DNA from: Microbacteriaceae bacterium UBA4731
GTDB taxonomy: Bacteria > Actinomycetota > Actinomycetes > Actinomycetales > Microbacteriaceae
NCBI GenBank assembly: GCA_002404115.1
Contig: DHJB01000068.1
Location: 1 to 24,990, forward strand
Direction of reading: 5' to 3'
DNA length: 24,990 nucleotides
Shown here: positions 22,473 through 24,990 of the stretch, in pieces
Layout of the letters: every line of letters begins with the position of its first letter
Position numbering within the stretch: position 1 is the first letter of the stretch
The notes under the pieces: model-generated
Database searches by the model: none
Told to the model about the DNA's origin: nothing
Seen by the model: only the letters and a program-made list of their open reading frames with translations
Position numbers and translations under genes: made by a program

Positions 22473-23237
22473 TTACTCTGACTCGGCTTCGAGCTCCGCC
22501 TGAACCTCGGGCGACAGGTCGTAGTTCGTGTAGATGTTCTGCACGTCGTCGAGTTCCTCGAGGGCGTCGATGAGGTGGAACACCTTGCGGGCGGTTGCCG
22601 CGTCGACCTCGACCTTGAGCGACGGCACGAACGCGATGTCGGCGGAGTCGTAGTCGATTCCGGCCTCCTGCAGCGCGGTGCGGGTGGCGACCAGGTCGTG
22701 TGCTTCGCTGAAGACCTCGAACTTGTCGCCGTCGTCGACAACCTCTTCGGCGCCGGCGTCGAGCACGGCGAGGAGAATGTCATCCTCGCTGAGTCCCTCG
22801 CTCTTGGGAACGACGACGATGCCCTTGCGGTGGAAGTTGTACGCGACGCTGCCCGGGTCGGCCATGTTGCCGCCGTTGCGGGTGACGGTCGTGCGCACCT
22901 CGGCTGCCGCGCGGTTCTTGTTGTCGGTGAGGCACTCGATCATGATCGCCACGCCGTGGGCGGCGTAGCCCTCGTACATGATCGTCGTGTAGTCGACCGA
23001 CTCGCCGGTGAGGCCGGCTCCGCGCTTGACGGCGCGGTCGATGTTGTCGTTGGGAACCGAGGTCTTCTTGGCCTTCTGGATGGCGTCGACGAGGGTCGGG
23101 TTGCCGGAGAGGTCGGCGCCGCCCATCCTGGCCGCAACCTCGATGTTCTTGATCAGCTTCGCGAAGGCCTTGGCGCGCCGAGAGTCGGTGATCGCCTTCT
23201 GGTGCTTCGTCGTTGCCCATTTGGAATGCCCGGACAT
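22473..23237 (-). CDS. YebC/TACO1 family protein
   Basis: Conserved cytoplasmic protein of 254 residues, full length. The N terminus [15 protein letters not shown] is the family hallmark, followed by [11 protein letters not shown], the helical [18 protein letters not shown], and the C-terminal alpha/beta domains. Older annotation calls it a transcriptional regulator. Studies of mitochondrial TACO1 and bacterial YebC proteins point instead to helping ribosomes through proline-rich stretches. The family name is certain, but this paralogue's exact role is not. ATG 23237 has GGGAG about six bases upstream. It is the first gene of the yebC-ruvC-ruvA-ruvB run, the usual genomic partner of this YebC type. 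Confidence 0.95.
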   Translation of the reverse strand: MSGHSKWATTKHQKAITDSRRAKAFAKLIKNIEVAARMGGADLSGNPTLVDAIQKAKKTSVPNDNIDRAVKRGAGLTGESVDYTTIMYEGYAAHGVAIMIECLTDNKNRAAAEVRTTVTRNGGNMADPGSVAYNFHRKGIVVVPKSEGLSEDDILLAVLDAGAEEVVDDGDKFEVFSEAHDLVATRTALQEAGIDYDSADIAFVPSLKVEVDAATARKVFHLIDALEELDDVQNIYTNYDLSPEVQAELEAESE

Positions 23238-23285
23238 GAATCTCCCGTTGTGTTGCTCGATCGATCAGACGTAAAACTGGTTTGC

Positions 23286-23303
23286 GTGGCACCTCGGTGC
23301 CAC
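23286..23303 (-). other. hairpin at the predicted yebC transcription start
   Basis: GTGGCAC (23286-23292) and GTGCCAC (23297-23303) pair exactly around CTCG. It lies 32 bases beyond the DUF1697 stop and immediately after the TAGAAT box on the minus strand. A TTTT occurs about nine bases past the stem. It may terminate the pdx transcript, act as an operator, or cap the yebC message. Confidence 0.5.
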
Positions 23304-23306
23304 CCC

Positions 23307-23312
23307 ATTCTA
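23307..23312 (-). promoter_or_regulatory. possible yebC-ruvCAB promoter (-10 TAGAAT)
   Basis: TAGAAT on the minus strand is a good TAnnnT match 69 bases before the yebC ATG, in the 97-base gap after the DUF1697 gene. The -35 region is GC-rich with no clear match. The 7-bp hairpin begins a few bases downstream. Confidence 0.45.
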
Positions 23313-23334
23313 GCCCGGGGCCGAGGAGCAGGTC

Positions 23335-23880
23335 TCAGTGCTCGACGAGCTTCTGCAGGGTGTGCAGGTTGCGGGTGGTCGTCGTGGAACGGTACTTGGG
23401 CTTGCCGCTCTTCTTGCTGAACGTGCTCTTGATGCCCACCGCGCGGCGAACCTCCCAGTAGAGCACGCCGTGCCCGAGCTCGACCTGCTCGTCGGCAGGG
23501 TCGAGCTCCTTGGAGTGCCCGGCGAGTTCGGCGAGGGGCGCCGGGTCTGAGGCGAACATGACGTACGCATGCCATCCCTCATGCTCAGGGTTGAACGGGT
23601 ACGACCGAACGACGCGGTCGAGTTCCCCGGCTTCGACGAGGACGATCCACGCGTCGTAACCGAACCTGTCGGTCAGCGCGCTCTCGATGCGGGCCTTGAG
23701 CTCCGCACCATCCGCTTTGCTGTCGACATCGGTGTCGGTGCTGAACAGCACGTTTCCGCTGGCGAGCACGGTCGACACGTCTGCGCAGCCGAAGCCGCGG
23801 AACGTCTCCGCGAGGTCGGCCATGGCGATGTTGATGCCGTTGACGTTGATCCCCCGAAGCAGGGCGGCGTAGCGGGTCAT
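23335..23880 (-). CDS. DUF1697 family protein
   Basis: A 181-residue cytoplasmic protein of a widespread but uncharacterised family. The hallmark N terminus RYAALLRGINVNGINIAMADL (3-23) is present, followed by ASGNVLFS (40-47). The C-terminal signature KYRSTTTTRNLHTLQKL is also present. It has no signal peptide, membrane helix or known catalytic motif. ATG 23880 follows the pdxT stop by 35 bases, so it may be carried on the pdxST transcript, although nothing links the family to vitamin B6. It is followed by the yebC promoter region. Confidence 0.9.
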   Translation of the reverse strand: MTRYAALLRGINVNGINIAMADLAETFRGFGCADVSTVLASGNVLFSTDTDVDSKADGAELKARIESALTDRFGYDAWIVLVEAGELDRVVRSYPFNPEHEGWHAYVMFASDPAPLAELAGHSKELDPADEQVELGHGVLYWEVRRAVGIKSTFSKKSGKPKYRSTTTTRNLHTLQKLVEH

Positions 23881-23915
23881 CGTTGACTCGTGCGAGGTTG
23901 GCTCATGCCAGAACC

Positions 23916-24509
23916 CTAGCGACGAAATGAGGCGGCGGCCACTTTCGACAGGAAGTAGTCGTGGAAGCGGTACTCCCCCGTGATCTCCGGGTGAAAGGAG
24001 GTGCCGAGGAGGTTGTCCTGCTCCACGGCGACGCAGCGGCCGTCGGCCAGCGTGGCCAGTGCGGTCGCGCGGGATCCGACGATCTCGACGATCGGGGCGC
24101 GGATGAACACGGCGTGCACCGGGGCCTCGCCGAGCACCGGGATGTCCAGATCGGTTTCAAACGAGGCGGTCTGCGAGCCAAACGCGTTGCGGCGCACGGC
24201 GATGTCGAGGCCGCCGATGCTCTGCTGCCCGGCGATCCCGTCGAGCACGGTGTCGGCGAGCATGATCAGGCCGGCGCACGTGCCGTACACGGGCAGTCCG
24301 GACCGAACGGCCTCCCGGAGAGGCTCGTGGAGGCCGAAGGCGCGGGCGAGCTTGTCCATCACGCTGGACTCGCCGCCCGGGATCACCAGTCCGCTGACGC
24401 GGGCCAGTTCCTCCGGGCGGCGAACGAGTTCGACCTCGGCGCCGAGGGACCGCAGTACCTCGGCGTGCTCCCGAAAATCACCCTGAAGGGCGAGAACTCC
24501 AACGCTCAC
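23916..24509 (-). CDS. pdxT: pyridoxal 5'-phosphate synthase glutaminase subunit
   Basis: Class I glutamine amidotransferase that supplies ammonia to PdxS for ribose-5-phosphate-dependent PLP synthesis. The 197 residues show VGVLALQGDFREH (3-15), GGES (45-48; the usual following Thr is Ser here), nucleophile C78 in YGTCAGLI, and the H173/E175 pair in SFHPEIT, which completes the triad. The start is GTG 24509 without an evident Shine-Dalgarno sequence, ten bases after the pdxS stop, so translation probably depends on pdxS. Length and motifs are standard. Confidence 0.96.
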   Translation of the reverse strand: MSVGVLALQGDFREHAEVLRSLGAEVELVRRPEELARVSGLVIPGGESSVMDKLARAFGLHEPLREAVRSGLPVYGTCAGLIMLADTVLDGIAGQQSIGGLDIAVRRNAFGSQTASFETDLDIPVLGEAPVHAVFIRAPIVEIVGSRATALATLADGRCVAVEQDNLLGTSFHPEITGEYRFHDYFLSKVAAASFRR

Positions 24510-24519
24510 CGACGAGGTA

Positions 24520-24990
24520 CTACCAGCCGCGCTCGGAGAGACGGTGCGGCGCGGCGAGGTCGGTCACGTTGATGCCGACCATGGCCTCGCCCAGTCCGCG
24601 AGAGACTGCCGCGATGACGCTGGGGTCGTCGTAGAACGTGACGGCCTTGACGATCGCGTTAGCGCGGGCCTGCGGGTTGCCCGACTTGAAGATGCCGGAG
24701 CCGACGAACACGCCGTCTGCGCCGAGCTGCATCATCATCGCGGCGTCGGCGGGCGTAGCCACGCCGCCGGCGACGAAGAGGACGACCGGGAGCTTGCCGG
24801 TGGCGGCGACCTCGGCGACGAGTTCGTACGGAGCCTGCAGTTCCTTGGCCGCGACGTACAGTTCGTCCTTGCTGAGTGCCGACAGGCGGGCGATTTCGCC
24901 GTTGATCGTGCGGATGTGCTTGGTGGCCTCTGAGACGTCGCCAGTGCCGGCCTCGCCCTTGGAGCGGATCATGGCCGCGCCCTCGGTGAT
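24520..24990 (-). CDS. pdxS: pyridoxal 5'-phosphate synthase subunit PdxS (5' part outside window)
   Basis: Synthase subunit that builds PLP from ribose 5-phosphate, glyceraldehyde 3-phosphate and ammonia on a (beta/alpha)8 barrel, assembled as a dodecamer with PdxT. Only the C-terminal 156 residues are in the window, roughly half the protein. The frame runs unbroken to the last base ([17 protein letters not shown]). The Lys in IRSKGE corresponds to the second catalytic lysine of the family (Lys149 in Bacillus numbering, from memory). The phosphate-binding [18 protein letters not shown] and [12 protein letters not shown] follow. The C terminus LSERGW is normal. It is the first visible gene of pdxS-pdxT-DUF1697. 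Confidence 0.96.
   Translation of the reverse strand: MTEGAAMIRSKGEAGTGDVSEATKHIRTINGEIARLSALSKDELYVAAKELQAPYELVAEVAATGKLPVVLFVAGGVATPADAAMMMQLGADGVFVGSGIFKSGNPQARANAIVKAVTFYDDPSVIAAVSRGLGEAMVGINVTDLAAPHRLSERGW

Noticed and set aside
22466..22783. Upstream extension of ruvC to a 307-residue protein
   Set aside because: It overlaps yebC out of frame and is Ser/Thr/Arg low complexity. The conserved RuvC core starts at ATG 22465.
23238..23334. LexA/SOS box ahead of yebC-ruvCAB
   Set aside because: I looked for TCGAAC-N4-GTTCGA-type and related symmetric sites. The only nearby symmetry is GATCGATC and the GTGGCAC hairpin, neither of which fits.
1..24990. tRNA genes, CRISPR arrays, insertion sequences, phage genes or att sites
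   Set aside because: No cloverleaf with acceptor/TpsiC signatures, no regularly spaced repeats, no transposase or integrase motif. The repeats present are short and local.

Overview
This is a high-GC chromosomal window from an actinobacterium, most likely the family Microbacteriaceae (Micrococcales). The evidence is a strong G/C bias at third codon positions, frequent GTG and TTG starts, TAnnnT-type -10 boxes, an S4 protein of the Micrococcales type, and a gene order matching the conserved actinobacterial core block. As I recall it, the same families in Mycobacterium tuberculosis run from aroB/aroK/aroC through alaS, rarA, rsh, secFD, yajC, ruvBAC and yebC to pdxT/pdxS. The genus cannot be fixed from the sequence alone. 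I see no tRNA, rRNA, CRISPR array, insertion sequence, prophage or integration site.

Layout. (1) Positions 20-8174, minus strand: a tightly packed run read alaS > ruvX > mltG > aroE > aroC > aroK > aroB. Junctions range from an 8-base overlap to a 5-base gap. It combines tRNA charging, a RuvX/YqgF nuclease-fold protein, peptidoglycan chain termination and four shikimate-pathway enzymes. Just upstream, at 8213-8892, are two small membrane proteins (YtxH-like and DUF948). (2) Positions 9001-9630: rpsD as a stand-alone gene, with a 247-base leader and a perfect palindrome downstream. (3) Positions 9878-11215: rarA (AAA+ fork-repair ATPase), with a probable leaderless promoter. (4) Positions 11390-14172, plus strand: a membrane-anchored cyclophilin, a DUF349 protein and a small AbiEi-like protein. 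These are the only plus-strand genes. (5) Positions 14161-14281: a repeat-rich junction between convergent genes, with a nested palindrome plus a 12-bp tandem repeat. (6) Positions 14282-23237, minus strand: yebC > ruvC > ruvA > ruvB > yajC > secD > secF > rhodanese > rsh. This covers translation assistance, Holliday-junction processing, Sec protein export and (p)ppGpp metabolism. (7) Positions 23335-24990, minus strand: pdxS (cut by the window edge) > pdxT > DUF1697. PdxS and PdxT make pyridoxal phosphate.

Most of the window is ordinary core genome, and I found no convincing undescribed multi-gene system. The less ordinary material is in the joints: perfect hairpins at gene borders, several of which also sit at the predicted start of the next transcript; an exact 14-bp promoter core shared by two genes; a rhodanese gene where many actinobacteria carry apt; an orphan AbiEi-like gene; and a repeat cluster abutting the rsh stop codon. 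All promoter calls rest on reading motifs by eye and are tentative.
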